Source: a bacterium (GTDB lineage Bacteria > UBP13 > UBA5359). From it: a stretch of 16,663 nucleotides of DNA. Positions 1 through 6,488 of this stretch are shown piece by piece (position 1 is the first letter of the stretch; every line of letters starts with the position of its first letter). The notes beneath the pieces are model-generated. The model was not told the origin of the DNA. It worked only from the letters and a program-made list of their open reading frames with translations, and made no database searches. The stretch covers positions 1-16,663 of the forward strand of contig JAQVUQ010000011.1 of assembly GCA_028699365.1 (NCBI GenBank), in the 5' to 3' direction. A program made the position numbers and the translations under genes.

Positions 1-15
1 AGGGAGAGATGTTCC

Positions 16-819
16 GTGCGCAAATCAATCCACCTTTGTTTTATATCCGCATGTATCTTATTATTAACATCCACTTCTTCCCAGGCTGTCCAGTTGCGAT
101 ATAATGTGGCGGCCGGACAAACTTATGCTTATGACTGTTCCGTTACCGTAGAAGGCATTACCGGGTTGAAAATCAGCGGCCAGACCAGGAATATGGATAC
201 CAGGGCCAACGGAAAAATAGGCATGGTCATGAAGGTCAGGGAGATCACCCCCAGAGACACGGCCCTGATAGAAACTCTTTTCGATGTCTTCAGCCTGAAA
301 ATTTCCACCTTGGGACAGACAACATACTTACCCCAGTCAGCCGGATTGAAAGGCAAGATGATAGTCGTGGAGATGGATCGTCGCGGCAAGCTGATCAAAC
401 TGGAAGCGCCTGCTTTCAAGATCCCGGATATGTTCCTGAGCGCGGACAGCCTGCTGGAAAGCGTCCTGTCCTCTCTGCCGGAAGCGGATATCCAGCCGGA
501 GCAGAAGTGGGAGACAATCAAGCGTATGCCGCTGCCCCAGGGCGGCATCATAAACGCAGTAGCCACCTGCACTTTCAAGGGAATGGTCAATGTCGACGGG
601 ACCGATTATTACAAGGTCGAGAGTATTATAGATATCCCGCTCAATAAGGAAAAATACGCTGTAATCTCTTCCACACTTCATGATACGGTTTCCATGATGC
701 CCATACGGATAAACAGCACCACCAAGGTAGTGATAAAAAACGCCGATCCTAATGCTGACGGAGCTACGAGCACCGACATGGATATCAAGACGACGATGAC
801 ACAGAGAAAGAAGTTATGA
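16..819 (+). CDS. Secreted protein of unknown function (DUF6263-like)
   Basis: This is a 267-residue exported protein whose function I cannot assign. It starts at GTG, with an AGGGAGAG ribosome binding site at positions 1-8 and a 7-nt spacer. The ATG at position 9 is out of frame. Residues 1-24 form a type I signal peptide: MRK charge, a hydrophobic core, and a cleavage site near SSQA/VQ. There is no lipobox Cys at the cleavage site. The mature protein opens with an 'LRYNVAAGQTYAYDCSV' strand and is rich in beta-strand patterns, with no obvious catalytic motif. The general look resembles the DUF6263 group of secreted beta-rich proteins, but this is a loose match by eye. It is the only main gene on the plus strand and faces the minus-strand locus. 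Its TGA stop (817-819) coincides with the edge of a duplicated fragment of the SGNH gene, so its original 3' flank may have been replaced. Confidence 0.8.
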   Translation: MRKSIHLCFISACILLLTSTSSQAVQLRYNVAAGQTYAYDCSVTVEGITGLKISGQTRNMDTRANGKIGMVMKVREITPRDTALIETLFDVFSLKISTLGQTTYLPQSAGLKGKMIVVEMDRRGKLIKLEAPAFKIPDMFLSADSLLESVLSSLPEADIQPEQKWETIKRMPLPQGGIINAVATCTFKGMVNVDGTDYYKVESIIDIPLNKEKYAVISSTLHDTVSMMPIRINSTTKVVIKNADPNADGATSTDMDIKTTMTQRKKL

Positions 820-864
820 GATAACGTCGAAGAGCGCTTCGGCGATCACCGTATGCCCGGCTGA
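814..864 (-). pseudogene. Remnant 3' end of an SGNH/GDSL esterase gene
   Basis: Read on the minus strand, this stretch encodes SAGHTVIAEALFDVIS followed by TAA at 814-816. That nearly matches the C-terminus of the intact SGNH esterase ending at 1671 (QAGHTVIAEALFDVISC). Only about 16 codons survive. Beyond 864 the similarity stops and the HepT stop codon follows at 873. The remnant's stop lies inside the last codons of the plus-strand gene ending at 819, so the break point falls at that gene's end. It is best read as debris from a duplication or recombination event and not as a functional gene. Confidence 0.8.
818..864. repeat. Direct repeat, left copy, flanking the MntA-HepT pair
   Basis: These 47 bp are a near-copy of 1678-1725 in the same orientation. 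By eye there are three substitutions (positions 826, 856 and 859 here) and one 1-nt gap near the right end. The first 38 bp carry a single mismatch. The two copies enclose the toxin-antitoxin genes. Confidence 0.88.
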
Positions 865-872
865 ACAATCGG

Positions 873-1214
873 TTATTCTCCGTTCAGCACCCGTTGCAGA
901 AGAGGAACAAGCGGAGGCAGGTCTTCTTTGGTTGTTTGCCAGACAATGGAAATGCTTATTCCGAAATACTCATGAATTATGACATTTCTTATCCCGCGCA
1001 TCTTGTCCCAGGGAATGTTTGCATAGCTGGATTGCACCTCTGCCGGAACATATCGGGCAGCTTCTCCGATAACACCCAGATTTTGGATCACTGCGTCCAT
1101 TACTATTTCGCTTGCCCGAAAATCTTCCAGCGTCATGCCTCTCGTATAGCGCTGTATCTTATTAATCGCTTCCAGAATGTCTTCTATTCTAAGTCGCCAG
1201 TCTCTAGAAGGCAT
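873..1214 (-). CDS. hepT: HepT-like toxin (DUF86 family, HEPN RNase fold)
   Basis: This 113-aa protein is the toxin half of a MntA/HepT toxin-antitoxin pair. The HEPN active-site motif RX4HXY is complete: Arg76, His81 and Tyr83 in RNVIIHEY. In characterised family members this motif cleaves RNA, and its Tyr is AMPylated by the partner nucleotidyltransferase to neutralise it. The length is normal for the family. The start ATG overlaps the end of the upstream nucleotidyltransferase gene by 11 nt. A good AGGAG site 8 nt upstream lies inside that gene, so translation is probably coupled. The antitoxin is encoded first, as expected for this pair. The gene sits between two direct repeats derived from the SGNH gene and has no evident link to the sugar genes. 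Confidence 0.9.
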   Translation of the reverse strand: MPSRDWRLRIEDILEAINKIQRYTRGMTLEDFRASEIVMDAVIQNLGVIGEAARYVPAEVQSSYANIPWDKMRGIRNVIIHEYFGISISIVWQTTKEDLPPLVPLLQRVLNGE

Positions 1215-1533
1215 GGACGGACTCCTGCAAGATTCTTTGTCGTAGTTGGCGCTTTAAGGCATCGTAAGTTACAAGATCGACTTCTTTCCCCAAAAGGTTT
1301 TCCAGATACTCCTTTACATCGAGAAAAGTAAAGAATCCTACCGGCCGGCTGAACTCTACGAGCATATCGATATCGCTTTCTGCGTCCTCTTCACCCCGGG
1401 CTACAGAACCGAATAAAGCCAGAGATTTTACGCCGAACGATTCAAGATCGGTTCGATGTTTTACCAATTGGCGTATTACCTCTTCACGTGTCAGAAACTT
1501 TATGTTTAATGCATTTCCACGGTCTGTTCTCAT
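1204..1533 (-). CDS. mntA: MntA-like minimal nucleotidyltransferase antitoxin
   Basis: This is a 109-aa nucleotidyltransferase of the MNT/DNA polymerase beta superfamily. The signature GSX10DXD is exact: Gly42-Ser43 in FGSVARGEE, then Asp54-Ile55-Asp56. A third likely metal-binding Asp86 lies in the EVDLV strand. In MntA/HepT systems this enzyme transfers AMP units to the active-site Tyr of HepT and so acts as the antitoxin. The start at 1533 has a GGGTGG-type ribosome binding site upstream. The first 10 residues (MRTDRGNALN) precede the family core, and no better in-frame start is visible. It is co-transcribed with hepT through an 11-nt overlap. The 1534-1677 leader may hold its promoter, but I see no convincing -35/-10 pair there. 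Confidence 0.9.
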   Translation of the reverse strand: MRTDRGNALNIKFLTREEVIRQLVKHRTDLESFGVKSLALFGSVARGEEDAESDIDMLVEFSRPVGFFTFLDVKEYLENLLGKEVDLVTYDALKRQLRQRILQESVHAF

Positions 1534-1670
1534 AATTTATCCACCCGCCAGCAGACTAAACGTAACTCTCACCAGCAAAAACCATCAATCTTATTTTGCA
1601 AATCTCCTGTCTTTATCATAGAGTATTCCATGATGAGAATCAAGGATTCCTGAGGCCGGACAGGTTTAAT
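1534..1670. other. Intergenic region between mntA and the SGNH gene
   Basis: This non-coding spacer of about 137 bp is AT-rich near mntA and should contain the mntA-hepT promoter on the minus strand. I cannot assign one with confidence. A short imperfect palindrome lies at 1649-1664 (CCTG...CAGG arms), just past the SGNH stop codon. A T-rich run follows it only in the plus direction, so it is not a clear terminator for the minus-strand operon. Confidence 0.4.
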
Positions 1671-2312
1671 TTAGCACGAGATAACATCGAAGAGCGCTTC
1701 GGCGATCACCGTATGTCCAGCCTGATTGGGATGTACCGGCTCCGCGCAGAAGGTATCCGGATGACGGTACTGCAACTGGCGTTGGAATATCTCGTGAGTC
1801 CGTATCAACATAGTATCGTATTTCCGATGCATTTCATGCACGATATCTATATACTCCGGCAGCATCTCCAGCACCCGGCTGCGCCGGCCTGTCCCGCTAT
1901 CGTCACGGCTGATATAGAAGGGCTCCATCAGGATAACTCCGCCGGCAAGCGAGGGGACTATTGCGGCCAGCAGCGCATCATATATCTCCCGGTATTGTTC
2001 AGGCGTCACAGGCTCCGGCCCGTTCAGCATTACGCGATGCTGATCGTTGATACCTACCAGGATGGATAGCCAATCAGGCTTCAGTGCAAGGGCATCGTCA
2101 TGCCAGCGGTTCTGCAGATCCCTGATGGTATTGCCCCCAATGCCCTTGTTGATGTATTCCGCCTTTAGTTCCGGGAACCGGGCCGTAACCTTATCGGTGA
2201 AAATTTTGACATAGCCGGAACCGAGAGGATAGCCCTCTCCCCGCCGCCCGCAATCCGTAATGCTGTCGCCGATGAACAGGAACTTCTGACCGTCTTTTAT
2301 TTTCAGGCTCAT
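1671..2312 (-). CDS. SGNH/GDSL-family hydrolase (probable carbohydrate esterase)
   Basis: This is a 213-aa cytoplasmic (no signal peptide) SGNH-fold esterase. Block I is FIGDSITD with nucleophile Ser17. Block II is KGIGGNT (Gly59/60). Block III is GIND with Asn89. Block V is EPVHPNQAGH with catalytic His194. The residue three before His, usually Asp in DxxHP, is Glu191 here. Members of this family remove acetyl or other acyl groups from sugars and polysaccharides, which suits the neighbouring hydrolases; the substrate is not predictable. The start ATG has a GGGGGA ribosome binding site 7 nt upstream. It is the last gene of the leftward series, 195 bp after the GH42-like gene, so it may be co-transcribed or have its own promoter. 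Its 3' end (1678-1725) is duplicated at 818-864. Confidence 0.88.
   Translation of the reverse strand: MSLKIKDGQKFLFIGDSITDCGRRGEGYPLGSGYVKIFTDKVTARFPELKAEYINKGIGGNTIRDLQNRWHDDALALKPDWLSILVGINDQHRVMLNGPEPVTPEQYREIYDALLAAIVPSLAGGVILMEPFYISRDDSGTGRRSRVLEMLPEYIDIVHEMHRKYDTMLIRTHEIFQRQLQYRHPDTFCAEPVHPNQAGHTVIAEALFDVISC
1678..1725. repeat. Direct repeat, right copy (inside the SGNH gene 3' end)
   Basis: This is the intact-gene copy of the 47-48 bp repeat also found at 818-864. It encodes the final HTVIAEALFDVIS segment of the SGNH esterase. The separation between copies is about 860 bp, which equals the length of the toxin-antitoxin segment plus one repeat. Confidence 0.88.
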
Positions 2313-2507
2313 TATCGTATCCCCCGGATCTACAGTCTAATATAGTATTTCAAAATACCTTTATTCGTTGCCGACACTGTAATATCCTGCCTGTATCGCT
2401 ACTACAGAGAAGAAGAGCGGATGTGATTACGACAAAAATATCAGTATCATTAGGGTGTATGCTCTGGCTGATACCACTGCGAATATTCGGCATCCCGAAA
2501 CTGCTAC
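2313..2507. other. 195-bp intergenic spacer with no assigned gene
   Basis: This spacer lies between the GH42/GHL6-like gene and the SGNH gene. It contains small palindromes at 2345-2358 (GTATTT/AAATAC arms, 2-nt loop) and 2480-2489 (CGAATATTCG). It also holds the SGNH ribosome binding site close to 2313. I see no clear intrinsic terminator and no convincing promoter. No plausible small gene is visible. Confidence 0.4.
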
Positions 2508-4664
2508 TTAAAGCTCCACCACAATCACTTCATAAAGCTTCAGACATGGAATATGGATATGCAATGCGACATCAAAGCTGTAAGATAAATCATCATTCTC
2601 CCTGAGTGGGAATACGTTCCCAGGCTTATGCCCGATGTTAAGCTTGAGCGTTATATCCCTTATCGGCAGGAACTCATTTATCGGCCGGCCATCCACTGTA
2701 TTGTTTACCAGATGTATAATAAGCCTATCCGGTTCCGTTTGCTTATATATCTCTACAGCTACGGTTTTAGGCGCATCCGTTTCTATAATAGAGATACCGT
2801 TAAGCTCCTTTACCATGCGAATAATCCGCTCCGCTGCACTGACCATCGCAGTCTCTCTCATGAAATGCCCTATAGCCTCCGGGAAATAGGCTGTCCGGCC
2901 CGCGCCATAATTATTGAGAACTAACGATGGATAAGACGACAAGCCCTTTAATGGCGTATAAACCGTATTCATCTGATTCAAAAAGAAAGCAGGTGTCCGG
3001 GTATCGTCTTTAGCCTTTACCTTCAATGCGTAAGGGCCTCTTTCCATCAACTTTCCCTTACCAAATTGCAGATGCTCCTCCTTTGCCAGCAGATAATTCT
3101 CACCTACTACCACCGGGAAGAGATCATCGATCTCTTCTAGGCCGAGGAGGTCGAACAAACTTTCATTGTAATCCCCCCTCTCATCATAAAATCCGGCCTC
3201 AAAGGAAGCCAGAAGATTGCCGCCGGCGCTAACATATTCTCTAAGAATAGCAACAGCCTCTTTGTTCAAACATACGCCATCAGGCAGAATTACAGTCTTA
3301 TACCTGGCAATATCCTTAAGGCTTTGATCAAGGAGAATATCAAAGGGGATATGAGCCCGTGTTAAAGCATGAAAGTAGCCTGCGTAAGCAGAGGACAGAA
3401 ACTCCTCGCACTGTATTTTTCGAGCAGCCCAGTTCTTTACCTTATCACTTTTCTGATCAACAATCAGGTTCTCTTCTTTACCGGATCCCGGCCGCTCGTA
3501 AAAGCCTTCCAAGCGGGAAAGATAATTGCGACAGGTACAGGCCGAGAAAAGAAGACCAACTTCAGCAAAGCTTTCAGTTGCCGTAAAAAACTCTTTCTCT
3601 GCCTCTAAAAAAGTAAATATCTCTTTTACCGGTTTGTTTGCTTCCGGCTGAGATTCCAGTGAAGAATTAATCAAACCCAGCCAGGGATTGGCACCAGCCA
3701 TCGCTGTCTGCGCTAAAGCCAATTGCACTTCACCCGGCGGCAGATTCAGATAATGCCATTTCCCGTTCATATAATGGGTGAAAACCACCGGCGGATTATC
3801 CCCCGCTCTCAAGTATTTACCGGTCATTAAAGAGGCATAAATATTCTGCTTACTGCCATAATGGAAGAAGGCTTCCGCACCATTGAAACTCTGGAAAGGG
3901 CCGGTTTTCTGAATATCCCGCGCCACACGCCAACCGGACGGCCCCCAACTGCCTGCATTAAGAAAGATAATTCCCTCCGGATTGATATCCCTAACCGCGT
4001 TTTGAGCATCGGACAGGAATTGAGCCAGGGAATTTTCTCTGAACCCCAGGTAGTTTTTCCATAACGGATCTTTCCAATCCTCTTTGGGGATCTCCCGCCC
4101 ATATTCCGCTCTGAACTTTTCCCGGCAGGAAAGGCAGTAACAGGAATCAGGAAAGACCACAGGGCCGTCAAGAAAGACACCGTCTATCCCTGTCTTCATG
4201 GCTTCTCTTATCAAATCGAAAGCCCAATCACGCCAGGAACTGTTGACGCAAAAAGTCGTGCCGTTCCCGTAAAGTGGATGCATACGGCCGTAACTATGGC
4301 CGGTGCTCAGCAACTGCTCCCAGTCGGGGTGTTGTTCAGCAAAGTCATATGCATACCAGTGCATATTCAGGTATGAGAGCACTCTGATACCGTATTTATG
4401 GGCAAACGGGGTATACTTCCTCAGATAGTCAAATCCTTCAAGCCCAGGATAAGTTTCATATCCGGAGGCTTTAAAAGTTGTCCGGTAAGCATCGCCGACA
4501 AAACCAGGAGCGCCTACAATCCATTCGCAATTGATTTGCCAGTCTTCCTTCCTGCTCCGGGCCAGCGTCTCCATATCCTCTTCTTTTACACTGGAAAAAT
4601 CCGGCGCATAATCCACCCGCAGCATGCGTACCGGCTTCATCCACCACTCTTTAACGTCGTTCAT
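2508..4664 (-). CDS. GH42/GHL6-like glycoside hydrolase with trimerisation-type domain
   Basis: This is a 718-aa cytoplasmic protein without a signal peptide. The N-terminal two fifths (about 10-350) look like a TIM barrel of the 'hypothetical glycosyl hydrolase 6'/GH42-like clan. Strand motifs include VLSYLNMHWY (95-104) and GIDGVFLDGP (159-168), where Asp166 is a candidate active-site acid. A Cys cluster, CYCLSC (Cys175, Cys177, Cys180), follows directly and may bind metal as in GH42 enzymes. Residues of about 365-560 resemble the class I glutamine-amidotransferase-like (beta-galactosidase trimerisation) domain: YKTVILPDGVCLN, then REYVSAGGNLL. A beta-sandwich end follows. An AGGAG site at 4672-4676 lies 7 nt before the start, inside the preceding reading frame, whose TAA directly abuts this ATG. 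It probably cleaves an oligosaccharide in the cytoplasm. The substrate and exact family are uncertain. Confidence 0.82.
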   Translation of the reverse strand: MNDVKEWWMKPVRMLRVDYAPDFSSVKEEDMETLARSRKEDWQINCEWIVGAPGFVGDAYRTTFKASGYETYPGLEGFDYLRKYTPFAHKYGIRVLSYLNMHWYAYDFAEQHPDWEQLLSTGHSYGRMHPLYGNGTTFCVNSSWRDWAFDLIREAMKTGIDGVFLDGPVVFPDSCYCLSCREKFRAEYGREIPKEDWKDPLWKNYLGFRENSLAQFLSDAQNAVRDINPEGIIFLNAGSWGPSGWRVARDIQKTGPFQSFNGAEAFFHYGSKQNIYASLMTGKYLRAGDNPPVVFTHYMNGKWHYLNLPPGEVQLALAQTAMAGANPWLGLINSSLESQPEANKPVKEIFTFLEAEKEFFTATESFAEVGLLFSACTCRNYLSRLEGFYERPGSGKEENLIVDQKSDKVKNWAARKIQCEEFLSSAYAGYFHALTRAHIPFDILLDQSLKDIARYKTVILPDGVCLNKEAVAILREYVSAGGNLLASFEAGFYDERGDYNESLFDLLGLEEIDDLFPVVVGENYLLAKEEHLQFGKGKLMERGPYALKVKAKDDTRTPAFFLNQMNTVYTPLKGLSSYPSLVLNNYGAGRTAYFPEAIGHFMRETAMVSAAERIIRMVKELNGISIIETDAPKTVAVEIYKQTEPDRLIIHLVNNTVDGRPINEFLPIRDITLKLNIGHKPGNVFPLRENDDLSYSFDVALHIHIPCLKLYEVIVVEL

Positions 4665-4865
4665 TTACCTTCTCCTCGTGATCTTATGATTACCCTGGGG
4701 ACAAACGAAATACAGCCATTTGTGTCCAAAGTTCTCCTCTGTCTGGAAAGTTGTGTCTTTACCGTCTATACTGAGTCTTTGGGGCTCCCCGGATACGGGT
4801 ATCTTCACCACCATGCCTTTGGGAGAACGGCAGTAAGCTTCGAAGGTGACGGTATCGCCTGCCAT
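4665..4865 (-). CDS. Small reading frame: severed C-terminal beta domain of the upstream deacetylase-like gene
   Basis: This is a 66-aa frame (if started at the ATG) that lies in the same reading frame as the gene ending at 4893. It is separated from that gene only by its TGA and nine sense codons (DKSGITNLV). The sequence reads as a compact beta-sandwich: GDTVTFEAYC, KGMVVKIPVSGEP, LSIDGKDTTF, KWLYFVCPQGNHKI. The nine codons before the ATG already look like part of the first strand, so an independent start is unlikely to be original. No good ribosome binding site precedes the ATG. The frame ends in TAA immediately before the ATG of the GH42/GHL6-like gene and carries that gene's AGGAG. The best reading is the C-terminal domain of a longer protein cut off by a nonsense change. 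Alternatives are stop-codon readthrough or a sequence error. As an independent small protein it is doubtful. Confidence 0.6.
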   Translation of the reverse strand: MAGDTVTFEAYCRSPKGMVVKIPVSGEPQRLSIDGKDTTFQTEENFGHKWLYFVCPQGNHKITRRR

Positions 4866-4892
4866 GACAAGGTTAGTTATACCTGACTTGTC
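4866..4892 (-). other. 27-nt inverted repeat exactly between TGA and ATG
   Basis: The 27 nt between the TGA at 4893-4895 and the ATG at 4863-4865 begin with GACAAG and end with CTTGTC on the coding strand. These are perfect 6-nt inverted arms around a 15-nt loop containing AGGTATAAC. An inner GGT/ACC pairing is also possible. The hairpin therefore follows directly on the in-frame stop and fills the whole gap. There is no U tract, so it is not an intrinsic terminator. A chance occurrence cannot be excluded. Confidence 0.55.
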
Positions 4893-6488
4893 TCAGTCGT
4901 GCCACCATGCGGCCAGTTCGTTCGTCCCCAGGTGAATGACTTTCAGCTTCTTCTCCTCGATATAACGGAGGAACTCTTCTATAGCCTGACGGGCCGGGCC
5001 TTCCCGGCTGATGTAATGGGGATGGTAGAACATATTGAAGGTCAGGTGGCAGTATACGGCTATATCCGCGGCTGCCTGCACTTCGCCTGTCTTGATTTCG
5101 GTATTACTGTCGTCAATGGACAGATTATGCCCCAGTTCATATCCGGTAATGGGTATCTCTATGAACTCAAGCCGTTCGTTGCCATGGTCAGTGTCTTCAT
5201 AGTAATGATACGGGTAGGCGGTGCCGAAGCCGAAGTTCAGACTGCTGCCGTTTATGTGCCTGTCTGATGACAGCAGGTTGTTGTTGGAGGCTATGCCGCC
5301 CTGGGATTGCATCCACCGGGCGGGCTCTGAGCCGCCGTACCAGATCAGGCAATGGTTGGCTCCGGCCAGAGGCTTTAGGCCGAACTTCTCTTTGAAGTGT
5401 TCGGTCTGCCTGGCTGTCTCGGCCTGGCCGACCTTATACGGATTTTCCTGGCTGGATGCCTGCTCTCTGCCGTTATCCAACAGAAAGTTGTAGTGGCAGG
5501 ACAGTTCATGCCCGTTGGACAGGATCTTAACGGCATCTTCTTTGGATAACGGGATGATGCCTGCCTCTGTCTCCATGACGTTGATGTGATACGGCAATCC
5601 TTTGGCAGCCATCCAGTCTGAGGCTTTGAGCTGGATGCCGGTCACATCGCCATCATCGTCTCCGGCCCAATGGAAGAGGGCAACGGGTATGGTATCGCCG
5701 TCGGGGGGGATTTGATGGATGAGGGGGCAGCCGGCCTGGGCGATGATGTTCTGCAGCAGGAAGAGTAGCTCATCGGTATAGCCTGTGGCAGGGCTGTGGC
5801 CCCGGATGATACTCTTCTGCGGTGTTCTCAGCCACCACTTGTCTTTGTGTCGACTGCTGTCGTCTACTTTATACACGGGCCTGCCGTGCTGCAGCACCCA
5901 AAAGGTCTTAGGCAGGTCGAAGGCAAAGTATACGGCTCTGCCCTGGCCGTAGCGATTTACGGTTATGGCGGAGGCGACTTTCTTGCCTCCGATGAACATC
6001 CCGGCTACTTCTTCTGAACTATCCGGTATCACGGCTCGTATATCCGAGCAGATCAACAACGGCTGATCGGGCTGCACCGGTGAATGGAGGCCTTGGGTCA
6101 GTTTATGCGAGCTGAAGGACAGATAGCCGGAGATGGTGTAGTCGTCGGGCTGCTGCTTTATATCTGAGTGATGGGTATTGCCGAAGAGATGGTCCAACTC
6201 CGGCACAGCATATCCCACCAGCAGGCCGCCGCGGCTCACCCAGTCGGTGATTGCCTGGACTACTCCGGCATCACGGATAGCAGTATCGCCGATGGAAAGC
6301 ACTTGCAGCCTGGACAGGGCTGCTTCAGTCAGATCCGCGGCTTCAAATCTCACGGCGCTTGCTCCCAGTTGGCTGAAGATCTCCTGCTGGTAAGCTGCCC
6401 AATAGTTCCAGCCGGCCCTGTTGGCCTCTTCTTTACTGTGTCTGTCGTAAAGACAGGCTATTTGCAGGTATTTATCCATACCGTACAT
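4893..6488 (-). CDS. GATase-like plus NodB/polysaccharide-deacetylase-like protein
   Basis: This is a 531-aa protein without a signal peptide. Residues of about 5-250 resemble a ThuA/class I glutamine-amidotransferase-like fold: LQVLSIGDTAI, WVSRGGLLVGY, then GQGRAVYFAFDLPK. The catalytic Cys nucleophile is not evident. Residues of about 265-525 look like a divergent NodB (polysaccharide deacetylase-like) barrel. Candidate metal or acid sites are Asp277-279 in HWAGDDDGD, His327 and His332 in GHELSCHYN, and the YHPHYI motif at 488-493. The end is EEFLRYIEEKKLKVIHLGTNELAAWW. The first ATG overlaps the aminotransferase stop (TGATG), with GGAG 5 nt upstream; Met4 is a less well spaced alternative. 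The TGA at 4893 is followed in frame by a further beta domain (4665-4892), so the protein is probably truncated. Removal of N-acetyl groups from sugars is plausible but unproven. Confidence 0.75.
   Translation of the reverse strand: MYGMDKYLQIACLYDRHSKEEANRAGWNYWAAYQQEIFSQLGASAVRFEAADLTEAALSRLQVLSIGDTAIRDAGVVQAITDWVSRGGLLVGYAVPELDHLFGNTHHSDIKQQPDDYTISGYLSFSSHKLTQGLHSPVQPDQPLLICSDIRAVIPDSSEEVAGMFIGGKKVASAITVNRYGQGRAVYFAFDLPKTFWVLQHGRPVYKVDDSSRHKDKWWLRTPQKSIIRGHSPATGYTDELLFLLQNIIAQAGCPLIHQIPPDGDTIPVALFHWAGDDDGDVTGIQLKASDWMAAKGLPYHINVMETEAGIIPLSKEDAVKILSNGHELSCHYNFLLDNGREQASSQENPYKVGQAETARQTEHFKEKFGLKPLAGANHCLIWYGGSEPARWMQSQGGIASNNNLLSSDRHINGSSLNFGFGTAYPYHYYEDTDHGNERLEFIEIPITGYELGHNLSIDDSNTEIKTGEVQAAADIAVYCHLTFNMFYHPHYISREGPARQAIEEFLRYIEEKKLKVIHLGTNELAAWWHD

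Noticed and set aside
129-681. Minus-strand frames of 114-153 codons opposite the secreted-protein gene
   Set aside because: They are shadows of the plus-strand gene. That gene has a signal peptide and a ribosome binding site, while the shadows have low-complexity composition and no motifs.
1649-1664. Short imperfect palindrome (CCTG...CAGG) just after the SGNH stop as an intrinsic terminator
   Set aside because: The T-rich run follows only in the plus direction, while the genes ending here are on the minus strand. The stem is only about 4 bp with weak inner pairing.
865-1677. Insertion sequence or integron cassette carrying the toxin-antitoxin pair
   Set aside because: No transposase, terminal inverted repeats or attC-like site is visible. 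The flanking repeats are protein-coding remnants of 47 bp, too long for usual target duplications.
2313-2507. A promoter for the SGNH gene in the 195-bp spacer
   Set aside because: TTGAAA and AT-rich hexamers occur, but none pair at 16-18 nt with an acceptable partner.
4866-4895. Bacterial selenocysteine insertion element at the in-frame TGA
   Set aside because: The hairpin starts directly at the UGA with a 6-bp stem and a wide loop, which is too short and too close for a normal bSECIS. The position (after WWHD) has no known redox role. Kept only as a remote alternative in the TGA finding.
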